Assembly: GCF_001577755.1 (NCBI RefSeq)
Contig: NZ_CP010776.1
Location: 3,162,001 to 3,226,000 of the forward strand
Direction of reading: 5' to 3'
DNA from: Rufibacter sp. DG15C
GTDB lineage: Bacteria; Bacteroidota; Bacteroidia; Cytophagales; Hymenobacteraceae
DNA: 64,000 nucleotides
Position 1 is the stretch's first letter. Every line of letters begins with the position of its first letter. This document shows, in pieces, positions 7,912 through 16,621 of this stretch. A program made the position numbers and the translations under genes. A model generated the notes under the pieces. It was not told the DNA's origin. It made no database searches and saw only the letters and a program-made list of their open reading frames with translations.

Positions 7912-9207
7912 CTACAGAGTCGCTTGCAAAGCTTCCAAGTTGGCTTTTAAATATTGATCTGCCAAGTCCTCCGTGATTGCTGCTGATACAAACAGGGTCT
8001 CGTACTGGGAAGGAGCCAGGTAAATGCCACGCTGCAACATCTCATGGAAATACCTGCCAAAGCGACCAAGGTCTGAGGTTTTGGCTGAGGCGAAGTCTGT
8101 CACCGGCTGCTCCGTAAAGAACAAGCTGAACATGGAGCCTACCTGGTTGATGGTATAGTTCAAGCCCAGCTGCTGCATGTTTTGCTTGGTGCCGTTCACC
8201 AGTTTGTCAGTGATGGTTTGCAGTTGGGTGTAGACATCTGGGTGTTCATTTAAATACGTCAAGGCCGCCATGCCAGCCGACATTGCAATGGGATTCCCCG
8301 AAAGCGTTCCAGCCTGATAAACGGGTCCCGCTGGGGCCACCGAGTTCATGATTTCGCGCTTTCCGCCGTAAGCACCCACCGGCATGCCGCCGCCGATAAT
8401 CTTACCCAACGTGGTCATATCAGGCATCACACCATATAATTCCTGCGCACCTCCTTTAGCCAACCTAAAACCGGTCATCACCTCGTCGAAAATCAACACG
8501 ATGCCTTCTTTAGTACATAAGTCACGCAGGCCTTGCAAGAAGCCCTGGGCCGGCACCACCAAGCCCATGTTTCCTACCACCGGTTCCAGGATAATGGCCG
8601 CAATCTGGGCTGGGTTCGCATCAATCAAAGTCTGGACAGCAGCCAGGTCATTGTACGGAGCAGTCAAGGTATCATTGGCCACGCCTTTCGTCACGCCCGG
8701 GCTGTCCGGTACGCCCAAGGTCACGGCTCCGCTGCCGGCGGCAATTAGAAAAGAATCGCCGTGGCCATGGTAGCAGCCTTCAAACTTGATGATCTTGTCT
8801 CTTCCGGTATAGCCGCGGGCCACTCTGATGGCCGACATGGTAGCCTCGGTGCCGGAATTTACCATGCGCACTTTCTCCACGCTGGGAATCATGCTGATGA
8901 TGAGCTCGGCCATCTCTACTTCGCGGCGGGTAGGGGCCCCGAAGGAAAGCGAACCGGGCAAGGCATCGCGTACGGCTTTTTCAATCACCTCGTGGGCATG
9001 ACCCAGGATCATAGGACCCCAGGAATTGATGAGGTCCAGGTACTGGTTTCCGTCTTCGTCAAATAGATAAGCGCCTTTGGCAGCTTTCATGAAAAGAGGC
9101 TGTCCGCCTACGGCTTTAAAGGCTCTGACTGGTGAGTTTACGCCGCCTGGAATAGAATCCTGGGCTCTGGCAAATAGCTCTTGGCTGGTGGTATGGGTTA
9201 GGGACAT
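7912..9207 (-). CDS. hemL: Glutamate-1-semialdehyde 2,1-aminomutase
   Basis: HemL converts glutamate-1-semialdehyde to 5-aminolevulinate in the C5 route to tetrapyrroles, using PLP. The 431-residue protein contains [18 protein letters not shown] near the N-terminus, the segment [11 protein letters not shown], the PLP-phosphate region FDEVMTGFR and the lysine motif [18 protein letters not shown]. The ATG at 9207 ([15 protein letters not shown]) is preferred; an in-frame extension upstream runs into a palindromic repeat and has no family support. A terminator follows. Confidence 0.96.
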   Translation of the reverse strand: MSLTHTTSQELFARAQDSIPGGVNSPVRAFKAVGGQPLFMKAAKGAYLFDEDGNQYLDLINSWGPMILGHAHEVIEKAVRDALPGSLSFGAPTRREVEMAELIISMIPSVEKVRMVNSGTEATMSAIRVARGYTGRDKIIKFEGCYHGHGDSFLIAAGSGAVTLGVPDSPGVTKGVANDTLTAPYNDLAAVQTLIDANPAQIAAIILEPVVGNMGLVVPAQGFLQGLRDLCTKEGIVLIFDEVMTGFRLAKGGAQELYGVMPDMTTLGKIIGGGMPVGAYGGKREIMNSVAPAGPVYQAGTLSGNPIAMSAGMAALTYLNEHPDVYTQLQTITDKLVNGTKQNMQQLGLNYTINQVGSMFSLFFTEQPVTDFASAKTSDLGRFGRYFHEMLQRGIYLAPSQYETLFVSAAITEDLADQYLKANLEALQATL

Positions 9208-9232
9208 TATGATTTTATGGATGCAAGACACA

Positions 9233-9286
9233 AGACACAAGACACAAGATTTTTATCTTGAATCTTATATCTTGTGTCTTATGTCT
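9233..9286. repeat. Word-like palindrome (AGACACAAG units)
   Basis: An 18-bp inverted repeat with one mismatch (9233-9250 with 9269-9286) is built from tandem AGACACA words, with an 18-nt loop. It fills the gap between the stop of the upstream TPR gene (5 bp away) and the hemL start, and has the same style as other palindromes in this window. Confidence 0.8.
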
Positions 9287-9290
9287 AACA

Positions 9291-10976
9291 TTAAAGGACT
9301 GGATTCACTATTAATAAGCGGCCGTTGTCAATTTTGAGAATAGGCACGTATTGATTGTCTTGTGTAGGTTGCCCGTTTTGGTTTTGGTAGCTCAGGCCCT
9401 GGTAAAAAAGGCTAGGTAGCATGCCGCCTAAACGAAGGGGAGAAGCATAGCCATTCGTGCTCAACTGATGGCCAAGGTAATACACTAACTCAAAGCCGCT
9501 ATAGGTAAACGCCGAAGGGGGCAGATTGTGCTTGCGCGTGTAGTTTCTTCTAAATGCCTGCACCGCCGGGTCGTCTAGATCCACGAACTTAGGCGAATGA
9601 AAGTAGGCTTCCAGAAAGTCAAGCTGAGAGAACGTGATTTGAGAAAACTCCAACCAACTGGCCGGAACCAGCAAAGGCACCTTAGAAGCTTTCTGCTCTA
9701 GGTTACTCACCGCGCTTGCCGCTACGTTGGCCGCCGAGGACTGAATTACCAGCACCCCTATATCTCTCAGGTTAATGGAACCAAGTACGCCCCCTACAGA
9801 ACCGCTGGTCTTAGAGTTTATCTTCTGGAAGACCTGTACCTTGCCGCCTAGAGCCATGTACGTTCTCCTGAAATTCCCCGCAAACGTGGTGTCCTCTTTG
9901 CCACTGTCATAAATCACCGCGGCGGTTTTCTTAGAGAAGTTTTGGTACGCATGCACCGCGGCGCGTTGTCCTTGGGTAGCTGTAGAAGCCTCTAGTAAAA
10001 CCAAGTATGGATTGCCTTTGGTCATGTCTAGGTCATCAGAGAATGGATTGACCATGTTGAGGCCGCGTTGCTGGGCCAGTTTGGCCGCCTGTACGCTGGT
10101 GCTTTTGAAAATGGGTCCCACCACGGCGTCCATGCTAGAAAGCTCAGGCAACTGAAGCACCTGCCGAACCTGAGCTGAATCAGTGCCCGAGTCATATGGG
10201 AACAGGTTCACTTTAATGCCTTGGCGTTGCAAAGAGTCCTGAGCAGCTTTCATACCCGCATAGAAATCGGTGATGAACAGGTTTTTCTTCTCTAAACGCG
10301 CGCCAGAATCTGTCACGTTAAAGGGCAGAAGCACCGCCAGGTTGTACTCGTTCTTTTTAAGCGAGGTAGTGCGCGTGAGGTAGCTTCTATCCAGATTGAA
10401 TTTACGAACCAAATCCTCTAACTGGGTTCTGTCTTGAGTCGTGTACCATCCGCTGACCAACCGGTCAACATAGGCCTTACCCAAAGTAGCATCGTCTGGA
10501 TACTGGCGCACCAAATACTGGAACGTGGACTTGTCTGGCAGTTGCAACAGGTAATGACGCTTCATGGCGTTTGCCTCTTCCTGTAAGCCAGAGTTTTGCA
10601 GCGCATTGAGAGTTTGCAACGCTTTTTGATACTCCTTCTTCTCAAACTGCACCTGCGCCAACAAATACTGCCCATCTGACAAACCGCCCCAGGTAGGGAA
10701 CTGCATCTGCAATTGCGTCAACATCTGCTCTGCCTCTTTCCATTTCTTCTGCTTGGCCGCGGCTACACTATATAAGAATGCCGCATCTGGCGCGTATTGG
10801 CTACTCGCCGAAATGGAGGTGAGCGGCAACAGTTCTTCCATGGCCAGTGCGTACTTCTGCTGGTCTAAAAGAAAGCGGCCGTTGTTAAAGCGCGTAGACT
10901 GTTCTGCATTGTTCTGGGCCTGCACCTGCCACCCGAAGGTGAGAAACATGGCCGCCAAGACAAGTCGTTTTTTCAT
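9291..10976 (-). CDS. Secreted TPR and type-1 periplasmic-binding-fold protein
   Basis: This 561-residue protein has a signal peptide (MKKRLVLAAMFLTFGWQVQA), then TPR-like helices (about residues 25-190, with FLYSVAAAKQKKWKEAEQML), and then a periplasmic-binding type-1 fold (about 215-530; NLAVLLPFNVTDSG, DAVVGPIFKSTSVQAAKLA). This order resembles LpoA-type penicillin-binding-protein activators and LivK-like proteins with TPRs, but transport partners are absent, so a regulatory or sensory periplasmic role is more likely (inference). Its ATG lies inside a palindromic repeat, 27 bp after the guaA stop, so it probably belongs to the guaA transcript. Confidence 0.85.
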   Translation of the reverse strand: MKKRLVLAAMFLTFGWQVQAQNNAEQSTRFNNGRFLLDQQKYALAMEELLPLTSISASSQYAPDAAFLYSVAAAKQKKWKEAEQMLTQLQMQFPTWGGLSDGQYLLAQVQFEKKEYQKALQTLNALQNSGLQEEANAMKRHYLLQLPDKSTFQYLVRQYPDDATLGKAYVDRLVSGWYTTQDRTQLEDLVRKFNLDRSYLTRTTSLKKNEYNLAVLLPFNVTDSGARLEKKNLFITDFYAGMKAAQDSLQRQGIKVNLFPYDSGTDSAQVRQVLQLPELSSMDAVVGPIFKSTSVQAAKLAQQRGLNMVNPFSDDLDMTKGNPYLVLLEASTATQGQRAAVHAYQNFSKKTAAVIYDSGKEDTTFAGNFRRTYMALGGKVQVFQKINSKTSGSVGGVLGSINLRDIGVLVIQSSAANVAASAVSNLEQKASKVPLLVPASWLEFSQITFSQLDFLEAYFHSPKFVDLDDPAVQAFRRNYTRKHNLPPSAFTYSGFELVYYLGHQLSTNGYASPLRLGGMLPSLFYQGLSYQNQNGQPTQDNQYVPILKIDNGRLLIVNPVL

Positions 10977-11003
10977 TGTTTTCCGGAAATTAGGCCAAAA
11001 ACG
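10966..11003. repeat. 38-bp palindromic repeat, copy 6, overlapping a start codon
   Basis: The right arm AGGCCAAAAACG is intact and abuts the guaA stop codon. In the left arm the usual GGCC is replaced by TCAT, which on the minus strand reads ATGA and supplies the start codon of the downstream gene. Confidence 0.85.
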
Positions 11004-12533
11004 CTATTCCCACTCAATGGTAGCGGGTGGTTTTGAGCTGATGTCATAGACCACGCGGTTGACCCCGCGCACCTTGTTAATGATTTCATTAGAAACATCA
11101 GCCAAGAACTCATACGGCAAATGCGACCAGTCGGCGGTCATTCCGTCAATGCTGGTCACGGCGCGCAAAGCCACTACGCGCTCATAGGTGCGCTCATCGC
11201 CCATCACGCCCACGCTCTGTACCGGCAATAGCATGGCACCGGCCTGCCAAACCTGGTCATACAAGCCAGAATTTTTGAGCGACTTGATAAAAATATGGTC
11301 TACCTCTTGCAAGATGGCTACTTTCTCTGGGGTTACATCGCCTAGAATCCTGATGGCCAAGCCGGGGCCCGGGAAAGGATGACGGCCTAAGATAGCCGGA
11401 TCAATGCCTAAGGTTTTGCCTACCAACCTGACCTCGTCTTTAAATAAGGTCTTAAGCGGCTCCACTACTTTCAGTTTCATGAAATCGGGTAAACCTCCTA
11501 CGTTGTGGTGGGATTTAATAGTAGCAGATGGACCCTTCACAGATACCGACTCAATCACGTCTGGGTAGATGGTGCCCTGGCCTAGCCACTTGGCATCCTC
11601 TACCAAATGCGACTCCTGGTCAAACACGTCAATGAAAACTTTGCCAATGGCTTTGCGCTTTTCCTCTGGGTCAGAGAGACCCGCTAGGGCGGTGTAGAAC
11701 ATGTCTTTGGCATCTACGCCTTTCACGTTCAAGCCCATGTCTTTGTAAGAGTGCAGCACACCCTCAAACTCGTCTTTGCGCAACAGACCGTTGTCTACAA
11801 AGATACAGTAGAGGTTCTTGCCAATGGCCTGGTGAATGAGCATGGCTGCCACGCTGGAGTCTACCCCTCCGGATAAGCCTAATATGACCTTGTCAGTGCC
11901 AATCTGCTCTTTCAAATCAGCAACTGTGGTTTCAATGAATTGATCTGGGGTCCAGTCTTGGGAACACTCGCAGATGTGCACCACAAAGTTGCGCAGTAGC
12001 GTCTTGCCTTCTGTAGAGTGCGTTACCTCTGGGTGGAACTGGATGCCGTAGGTTTCCTGGTCTTTTACTTTATAAGCGGCCACTTGCACGGACTCGGTGC
12101 TGGCAATGATTTCAAAGTTGTCTGGAATCTGCTTGATGGTATCGCCATGGCTCATCCAAACCTGAGAGTCCATGGTGATTTCCTTTAGCAGGCGGTTGTG
12201 CTGGTCCACGTGGTTGAGCTTGGCGCGGCCGTACTCTCTAATGGTAGAGGCAATTACTTCGCCGCCGCCTTCCTGGGCCATTAACTGGGCACCGTAGCAA
12301 ACGCCTAGCACAGGTAGTTTGCCTAAAAAAGGGGTGAGGTCTGGATTAGGATAGTCTTTTTCCCGCACAGAGCAGGGGCTTCCAGATAAGATAACGCCTT
12401 TCAAGTCTGGGCTTAAGGCAGGAATCTTGTTGTAGGGATGGATCTCGCAGTAGACATTCAGTTCGCGAACCCGGCGGGCGATGAGTTGGGTATACTGAGA
12501 CCCAAAGTCAAGGATGAGAATCTTTTCTGGCAT
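11004..12533 (-). CDS. guaA: GMP synthase (glutamine-hydrolysing)
   Basis: GuaA aminates XMP to GMP using glutamine and ATP. The 509-residue protein has the class I glutamine amidotransferase domain first ([15 protein letters not shown], nucleophile [18 protein letters not shown]), then the ATP pyrophosphatase P-loop [15 protein letters not shown] and the dimerisation domain ending KPPATIEWE, as in other GuaA. ATG at 12533 gives [11 protein letters not shown]; an in-frame TTG two codons earlier is less likely. A -7 promoter box ends only 3 bp before this ATG. Confidence 0.97.
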   Translation of the reverse strand: MPEKILILDFGSQYTQLIARRVRELNVYCEIHPYNKIPALSPDLKGVILSGSPCSVREKDYPNPDLTPFLGKLPVLGVCYGAQLMAQEGGGEVIASTIREYGRAKLNHVDQHNRLLKEITMDSQVWMSHGDTIKQIPDNFEIIASTESVQVAAYKVKDQETYGIQFHPEVTHSTEGKTLLRNFVVHICECSQDWTPDQFIETTVADLKEQIGTDKVILGLSGGVDSSVAAMLIHQAIGKNLYCIFVDNGLLRKDEFEGVLHSYKDMGLNVKGVDAKDMFYTALAGLSDPEEKRKAIGKVFIDVFDQESHLVEDAKWLGQGTIYPDVIESVSVKGPSATIKSHHNVGGLPDFMKLKVVEPLKTLFKDEVRLVGKTLGIDPAILGRHPFPGPGLAIRILGDVTPEKVAILQEVDHIFIKSLKNSGLYDQVWQAGAMLLPVQSVGVMGDERTYERVVALRAVTSIDGMTADWSHLPYEFLADVSNEIINKVRGVNRVVYDISSKPPATIEWE

Positions 12534-12536
12534 GTG

Positions 12537-12544
12537 CAAAGGTA
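12537..12544 (-). promoter_or_regulatory. -7 promoter box (TACCTTTG) abutting guaA start
   Basis: On the minus strand TACCTTTG matches TAnnTTTG, and the guaA ATG begins 3 bp later. If it is used, transcription would begin at or near the start codon and the mRNA would be leaderless. The rest of the gap up to 12829 (about 285 bp) shows no gene or repeat that I recognise. Confidence 0.5.
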
Positions 12545-12829
12545 CACGGGCTGGTTAAAAAGTGAAAGAATAAATTGAATACTTCATGAGAAGCAGTTTA
12601 CGGCGTAGGGGAGGGGTAATGCTTTTAGGTCTAAGAAGGTGCCCGGTCAATTGTGGTTTACTAGTGAACACTATTTGCACTGGGAATTTCCTTCTAAAAA
12701 TATGAAAGCTTGTATCTGATTGAAAAACAACCGATTGGGCTTTTATGCCAGCGCGGGTGAATTTTTGGCAAGATATTAGCTTAGGGGAATATACAATAAA
12801 ACAGATACTCCTTTTAGTCAACAAATAGT

Positions 12830-13489
12830 ATGAAAAACTCTCTACTAAACCCTGTAAAACAAATCTTTAGCGTGTTGGCGCTTTCTTTCACGCTAGTATC
12901 CTGCAACGAGGACAAAGAGAACGAAGAACCAAAAGCCGTGGCTGGTCCTACCGAAACCGAATTCTCCATGGTGGACAGCATCAAAGTGGATGCGCGCTAC
13001 AAAGATTCGCATGCCAACTTATATAATGAGATGGATGGCGAGACCTACAAGGTTACCTCAAAAAATAAAACCGAAGTGTTTTTTGTGGAGGAAGGCAATG
13101 AAGTAATCATTCTTTTTGAAGATACTTCTAAAGTAAAAGAGCAGGCTTGGTTTGCGCTCACTTTGAAAAACAGAACCGTCAACCAATTGCCCGCCACCTT
13201 TGCCGCCAAAGACGCCAATATAGTGTGCGTAGAAAACGGCCAGAGCTTTGCTGATGGTTCGCGTGCCTTATCACCAGGCTGTGATGTGATATTAGACGGC
13301 ACTATCTCCCTGCACTATGACAAGGCCACAGATGTGATCAGTGGGTCCATCGCAAAATTAAAATATGGCCTAGAATATTATGTGCCTACCTATTCATTCC
13401 CCAACTGGGAAGTAGGCAACATTTATAAGTCTAGCGGCAGTAGCCGTAACATCAACGTCACGTTCAAAAACATCAAAAGAAAGAAATAA
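12830..13489 (+). CDS. Hypothetical lipoprotein
   Basis: A 219-residue predicted lipoprotein with the lipobox LVSC (cysteine near residue 25) followed by an acidic linker (NEDKENEE). The remainder is beta-rich with no motif I recognise; two further cysteines (IVCVENG, SPGCDV) might pair. It is monocistronic with a strong terminator. Function unknown. Confidence 0.75.
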   Translation: MKNSLLNPVKQIFSVLALSFTLVSCNEDKENEEPKAVAGPTETEFSMVDSIKVDARYKDSHANLYNEMDGETYKVTSKNKTEVFFVEEGNEVIILFEDTSKVKEQAWFALTLKNRTVNQLPATFAAKDANIVCVENGQSFADGSRALSPGCDVILDGTISLHYDKATDVISGSIAKLKYGLEYYVPTYSFPNWEVGNIYKSSGSSRNINVTFKNIKRKK

Positions 13490-13514
13490 GGAATTCCATA
13501 GGTAGAACAATGTT

Positions 13515-13561
13515 GTAAGCCTCAGATTTATCTTGTTATAAATCTGAGGCTTACTTTTTTA
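13515..13561 (+). terminator. Intrinsic terminator
   Basis: A perfect 16-bp stem (GTAAGCCTCAGATTTA at 13515-13530 with its complement at 13539-13554) and an 8-nt loop are followed by seven T residues. Confidence 0.95.
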
Positions 13562-13578
13562 CTTGACTTGTAAATCTT

Positions 13579-13616
13579 CGTTTTTAGCTTGGTTTCCAGA
13601 AAATAGACGAAAAACG
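13579..13616. repeat. 38-bp palindromic repeat, copy 7
   Basis: Arms are CGTTTTTAGCTT and AGACGAAAAACG around GGTTTCCAGAAAAT. It ends 2 bp before the -33 TTG of the SRP RNA promoter. Confidence 0.88.
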
Positions 13617-13618
13617 AC

Positions 13619-13648
13619 TTGTTCTGCTAGAAAGTGTTCGTATCTTTG
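13619..13648 (+). promoter_or_regulatory. Promoter of the SRP RNA gene (TTG-N19-TATCTTTG)
   Basis: TTG at 13619-13621, 19 bp, then TATCTTTG at 13641-13648: both elements and the spacing fit the Bacteroidota sigma-A consensus. It is the best promoter in the window. Confidence 0.82.
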
Positions 13649-13651
13649 CAA

Positions 13652-13752
13652 CGGCAAATCGGTACGGCCAGCTCCTACTGAACTCCCCCAGGCCCGGAAG
13701 GGAGCAAGGGTAAGTGGTTGAGCGGCGCGATACTCGATTTGCCGCTTTTTTT
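13652..13752 (+). ncRNA. ffs: Signal recognition particle RNA (small bacterial type)
   Basis: This is the 4.5S-like RNA that pairs with Ffh to target nascent membrane proteins. The ends pair as a closing stem (CGGCAAATCG at 13652-13661 with CGATTTGCCG at 13735-13744). The apical part has the conserved SRP core CCCGGAAGGGAGCAAGGG, including the GGAA tetraloop. A T-run (13746-13752) follows the closing stem as terminator. The protein partner Ffh is encoded 13 kb away. Confidence 0.93.
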
Positions 13753-13841
13753 GCCCATACCCCAACGGATTCTCCGTTCTCCCACTAGCCGCCTCAGGCA
13801 AAATACTTCACAACCCGGTTCGGTTTTCTTTTAGATTCAAG

Positions 13842-13849
13842 TAGATTTG
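13842..13849 (+). promoter_or_regulatory. -7 promoter box (TAGATTTG) of transaldolase
   Basis: TAGATTTG fits TAnnTTTG and lies 22 bp before the ATG at 13871. This also argues against an in-frame upstream start that would fall inside the box. Confidence 0.5.
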
Positions 13850-13870
13850 TGTTTCCTAACTCATTCTGCT

Positions 13871-14527
13871 ATGAAATTTTTCATTGACACCGCTAACCTT
13901 GATGAAATCCGCGAAGCCCATGACTTGGGCGTGTTGGATGGCGTAACCACCAACCCCTCTTTAATGGCCAAAGAAGGCATTGTAGGCTTTGACAACGTCA
14001 TGAAGCACTACAAAGCCATCTGCGAGATTGTAGACGGTGACATTTCTGCCGAGGTGATTGCCACGGATTATGAGACCATGATCAAAGAAGGCGAGGACCT
14101 AGCCCAGCTGCACCCTAACATTGTAGTGAAGGTGCCTATGATCAAGGACGGCGTGAAAGCCATCAAATACTTCTCAGACAAAGGCATTAAAACCAACTGC
14201 ACGCTGGTGTTTACTGCCGGTCAGGCTTTATTGGCGGCCAAAGCCGGTGCTACGTACGTTTCTCCGTTTGTGGGTCGTTTAGATGACATCGCTACTGACG
14301 GTTTGGCTTTGATTGAGCAAATCAGACAGATTTACGACAACTACAGCTACCCAACTGAGATTCTAGCGGCCTCTGTGCGTCACGTCATGCACCTGGTGCA
14401 GTGCGCAGAGATTGGCGCCGATGTGGTTACCTGCCCATTGAACGTGATCACTGCTTTGTTGAACCACCCATTGACAGACAGCGGCCTGGCTAAATTCTTG
14501 GCAGACCACAAGAAAGCTAATTCTTAA
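13871..14527 (+). CDS. Fructose-6-phosphate aldolase / TalC-type transaldolase
   Basis: The 218-residue protein belongs to the short transaldolase family (TalC/FSA) of the non-oxidative pentose phosphate pathway. It begins [20 protein letters not shown], has [14 protein letters not shown], and carries the Schiff-base lysine in NIVVKVPM (Lys87). [21 protein letters not shown] near the C-terminus is typical. Short members may be true transaldolases or fructose-6-phosphate aldolases; in bacteria without a long Tal, transaldolase is more likely. The stop codon is followed by a word-like palindrome. Confidence 0.93.
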   Translation: MKFFIDTANLDEIREAHDLGVLDGVTTNPSLMAKEGIVGFDNVMKHYKAICEIVDGDISAEVIATDYETMIKEGEDLAQLHPNIVVKVPMIKDGVKAIKYFSDKGIKTNCTLVFTAGQALLAAKAGATYVSPFVGRLDDIATDGLALIEQIRQIYDNYSYPTEILAASVRHVMHLVQCAEIGADVVTCPLNVITALLNHPLTDSGLAKFLADHKKANS

Positions 14528-14534
14528 TGACTAT

Positions 14535-14586
14535 TGAATAATGACCAATGATTAATCATCAAATATTATTCATTGGTCATTATTCA
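14535..14586. repeat. Word-like palindrome (AATGA/ATTGA units)
   Basis: A perfect 17-bp inverted repeat (14535-14551 with 14570-14586, 18-nt loop) made of TGAATAATGACCAATGA starts 7 bp after the transaldolase stop. It resembles other AT-rich palindromes at stop codons in this window and has no T-run typical of a terminator. Confidence 0.8.
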
Positions 14587-14603
14587 TTATTAATTACAAA
14601 GAA

Positions 14604-14807
14604 GTGTACATCATCAAGGTAAAAGGCAAGGCCAAGATTCCGGATTACATTCAGCTACGCGATGAGAATTTCGTGCTGATTGCGTATTTCAGGGCAGACC
14701 GTCCGTTGAAGAACATGGACCGTTACGGCCTGGCTGGAAAAGAAGAACCGCTGGCCGCGCTTATTGAGAGCCTGGAGTTTGGCAAACTACAAAAGCTGGA
14801 GATTTAG
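14604..14807 (+). CDS. Small conserved-looking hypothetical protein
   Basis: A 67-residue cytoplasmic protein starting with GTG (MYIIKVKGKAKIPDYIQLRD). Codon use, good protein-like composition and position just after the transaldolase and its palindrome suggest a real gene. I do not recognise a family. No promoter is visible, so it may be read through from the transaldolase gene. Confidence 0.6.
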   Translation: MYIIKVKGKAKIPDYIQLRDENFVLIAYFRADRPLKNMDRYGLAGKEEPLAALIESLEFGKLQKLEI

Positions 14808-14903
14808 ACCCTCGGTCAATTTCACTTAGCTTTACCCTTTACCTATCAGTTTTATCTAGTCTTGATACTAGCGTTTAATGTCTAGCATCTAACAAAAACG
14901 GCT

Positions 14904-15614
14904 ATGGAATTTTCGTCTAACCCAGTGGTAACCTTACAGAAAGTCTCAATTTTTCAAGAAGTGAACACCATCTTGAGTGATGTGACTTTTTCCATTGACA
15001 AAGGCGAGTTCGTCTACCTGGTTGGCCGTACCGGAAGCGGAAAAAGCTCCTTGCTGAAGACTCTCTATGCCGATCTTCCCCTAAAAATGGGAAGCGCCCA
15101 AGTAGCCGGTTTCAACATCCAATCCCTCACCTGGAAACAAGTCCCTTACTTGCGCCGCAAGATTGGCATTGTCTTCCAGGACTTTCAGTTGCTGTTTGAC
15201 AGAAGCGTAGCTGAGAACCTTAGATTTGTGTTAAAAGCTACCGGCTGGAAAGACAAGTCCAAGATCAAAGGCCGCATCTCTGAGGTGCTCATGCGTGTGG
15301 GTTTGGACTCGGCCGCCAACAAAATGCCGCACCAACTCTCTGGCGGTGAGCAACAGCGCGTAGTAATTGCCCGTGCCTTGCTCAACGAGCCAGTGATTTT
15401 GTTTGCAGATGAGCCAACGGGTAACCTAGACCCAGACGTGACCGATGGCATCATGCGCCTCTTTGAGGAGATCAACAATTCAGGCACGGCTATTCTCATG
15501 GCCACGCACAACCACCAGACCCTGCAACGCTATCCAAGACGCATCATTAAGTGTGACCAGGGCCGCGTGCTTGACTCTTCCCGCGAAGATTTCTCGCTGG
15601 TAGATGGTAACTGA
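14904..15614 (+). CDS. ftsE: Cell division ABC transporter ATP-binding protein FtsE
   Basis: FtsE is the ATPase of the FtsEX complex, which controls peptidoglycan hydrolases at the division septum. The 236-residue protein shows Walker A GRTGSGKSSLLK (about residues 40-51), the ABC signature LSGGEQQRVVIARA, Walker B ILFADEPTGNLD and the switch histidine in MATHNH. The FtsX permease is not adjacent but is found at 60.6-61.5 kb. The stop overlaps the next gene, a glycosyltransferase, by 11 bp. A generic LolD/MacB-type ATPase is the main alternative. Confidence 0.85.
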   Translation: MEFSSNPVVTLQKVSIFQEVNTILSDVTFSIDKGEFVYLVGRTGSGKSSLLKTLYADLPLKMGSAQVAGFNIQSLTWKQVPYLRRKIGIVFQDFQLLFDRSVAENLRFVLKATGWKDKSKIKGRISEVLMRVGLDSAANKMPHQLSGGEQQRVVIARALLNEPVILFADEPTGNLDPDVTDGIMRLFEEINNSGTAILMATHNHQTLQRYPRRIIKCDQGRVLDSSREDFSLVDGN

Positions 15615-16497
15615 GTTATCTATTTTCATTCCGGTTTATAACCGTTCTGTAATTCAGTTGGTCCAGGACTTGGTCCAACAAGCCAGCACTATTTCTATTC
15701 CGGTTGAGATACGCGTGTATGATGACGGCTCTCTGCTAGAGTATAAAAGGCTCAACCATTCGCTAGCTTCTATTCCTCAAGTAATTTACCAAGAGCTACC
15801 GGCAAATATAGGACGTTCTCAGATTAGGTACTTATTGGCGCAGGAGGCCAGGTACAAGACCCTGCTTTTTCTGGACAATGACGTTCTCCTCGTCTCTTCT
15901 GATTTCCTTGCTCGCTATATAAACCAGCATACAGGGGCGGTTACCGTAGGAGGGGTTTGCTACCAAGACACACCGCCAGTATCAGCCTTTTACTTACGGT
16001 GGCTCTATGGGAAAGCAAGGGAGCAGGCACTCGCGCAGGAGCGTCAAAAAGCGCCGTATAATCGTGTCTTTTTGAGTAATTTGGTGGTGGAGAAGGAAGT
16101 ATTTTTAAAGCATTTCCAGAGAGACACAGTCACTGCGTATGGCCATGAAGATACATTATTTGCCAGCCAGTTAAGACAACATCAACTTCCCGTTCATCAC
16201 ATAGACAACCCAGTAGAGCATTTGGGCTTGGAGACCGGTGAGGTGTTTTTAGAGAAGACATTGACAGCTCTTCAAAACCTAGTGCAGTTGCAAAAAGCAG
16301 GAAAGCTTGGGCAAGAAAGTAAGTTGCTGCAAGTACATCAACGGTTGCAAAAAATAGGAATAATGGTGTTGCTTAGGGCCAGTTCTAGCTGGTTGATGCC
16401 ATTGCTAAAAGAAAAGCTATTTTCAAAAAAGCCCTCCTTGCAGTTTTTTGACGTGTACCGGTTAATGCTACTGGATCAATTGATGCGAAGGAAATAA
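15604..16497 (+). CDS. Glycosyltransferase family 2
   Basis: The 297-residue protein has a GT-A fold N-terminus: ELSIFIPVYNRS, YDDGS (about residue 40) and LFLDNDVLL (about residues 95-103), the DxD-like metal site. The acceptor region includes YGHEDTLFASQL, similar to the ED motif of galactosyl or N-acetylgalactosaminyl transferases. It overlaps ftsE by 11 bp and so is co-translated with it. Sugar specificity is unknown. Confidence 0.87.
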   Translation: MVTELSIFIPVYNRSVIQLVQDLVQQASTISIPVEIRVYDDGSLLEYKRLNHSLASIPQVIYQELPANIGRSQIRYLLAQEARYKTLLFLDNDVLLVSSDFLARYINQHTGAVTVGGVCYQDTPPVSAFYLRWLYGKAREQALAQERQKAPYNRVFLSNLVVEKEVFLKHFQRDTVTAYGHEDTLFASQLRQHQLPVHHIDNPVEHLGLETGEVFLEKTLTALQNLVQLQKAGKLGQESKLLQVHQRLQKIGIMVLLRASSSWLMPLLKEKLFSKKPSLQFFDVYRLMLLDQLMRRK

Positions 16498-16499
16498 AG

Positions 16500-16537
16500 C
16501 GTTTTTGGCCTATTTTCCAGAAAACAGTCCAAAAACA
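16500..16537. repeat. 38-bp palindromic repeat, copy 8
   Basis: It begins 3 bp after the glycosyltransferase gene ends. Arms are CGTTTTTGGCCT and AGTCCAAAAACA around ATTTTCCAGAAAAC. Confidence 0.9.
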
Positions 16538-16540
16538 AAA

Positions 16541-16579
16541 TTCCCCAGTAAGTCCCTGACAGGGTAACTTACTGGGGAA
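16541..16579. terminator. Hairpin between convergent genes
   Basis: A 12-bp inverted repeat (TTCCCCAGTAAG at 16541-16552 with its complement at 16568-16579) has a loop that can itself fold (CCCTGACAGGG). On the minus strand it is followed by TTGTTTTTGG from the repeat next to it. It is a likely but weaker terminator. Confidence 0.6.
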
Positions 16580-16621
16580 TCACATTCACATATTTCTTGT
16601 GAATTTTATGGCTTCAAAGGA

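Noticed and set aside
8384-9066. Plus-strand reading frames opposite hemL
   Set aside because: They are antisense shadows of a well-supported gene with high third-position GC; none has a start context or domain.
12555-12824. An 89-residue minus-strand reading frame upstream of a lipoprotein gene
   Set aside because: No signal, domain or start context; it covers the probable promoter region of the neighbouring genes.
13559-13801. An 80-residue minus-strand reading frame
   Set aside because: It lies antisense to the SRP RNA and contains the 38-bp repeat; its composition is not protein-like.
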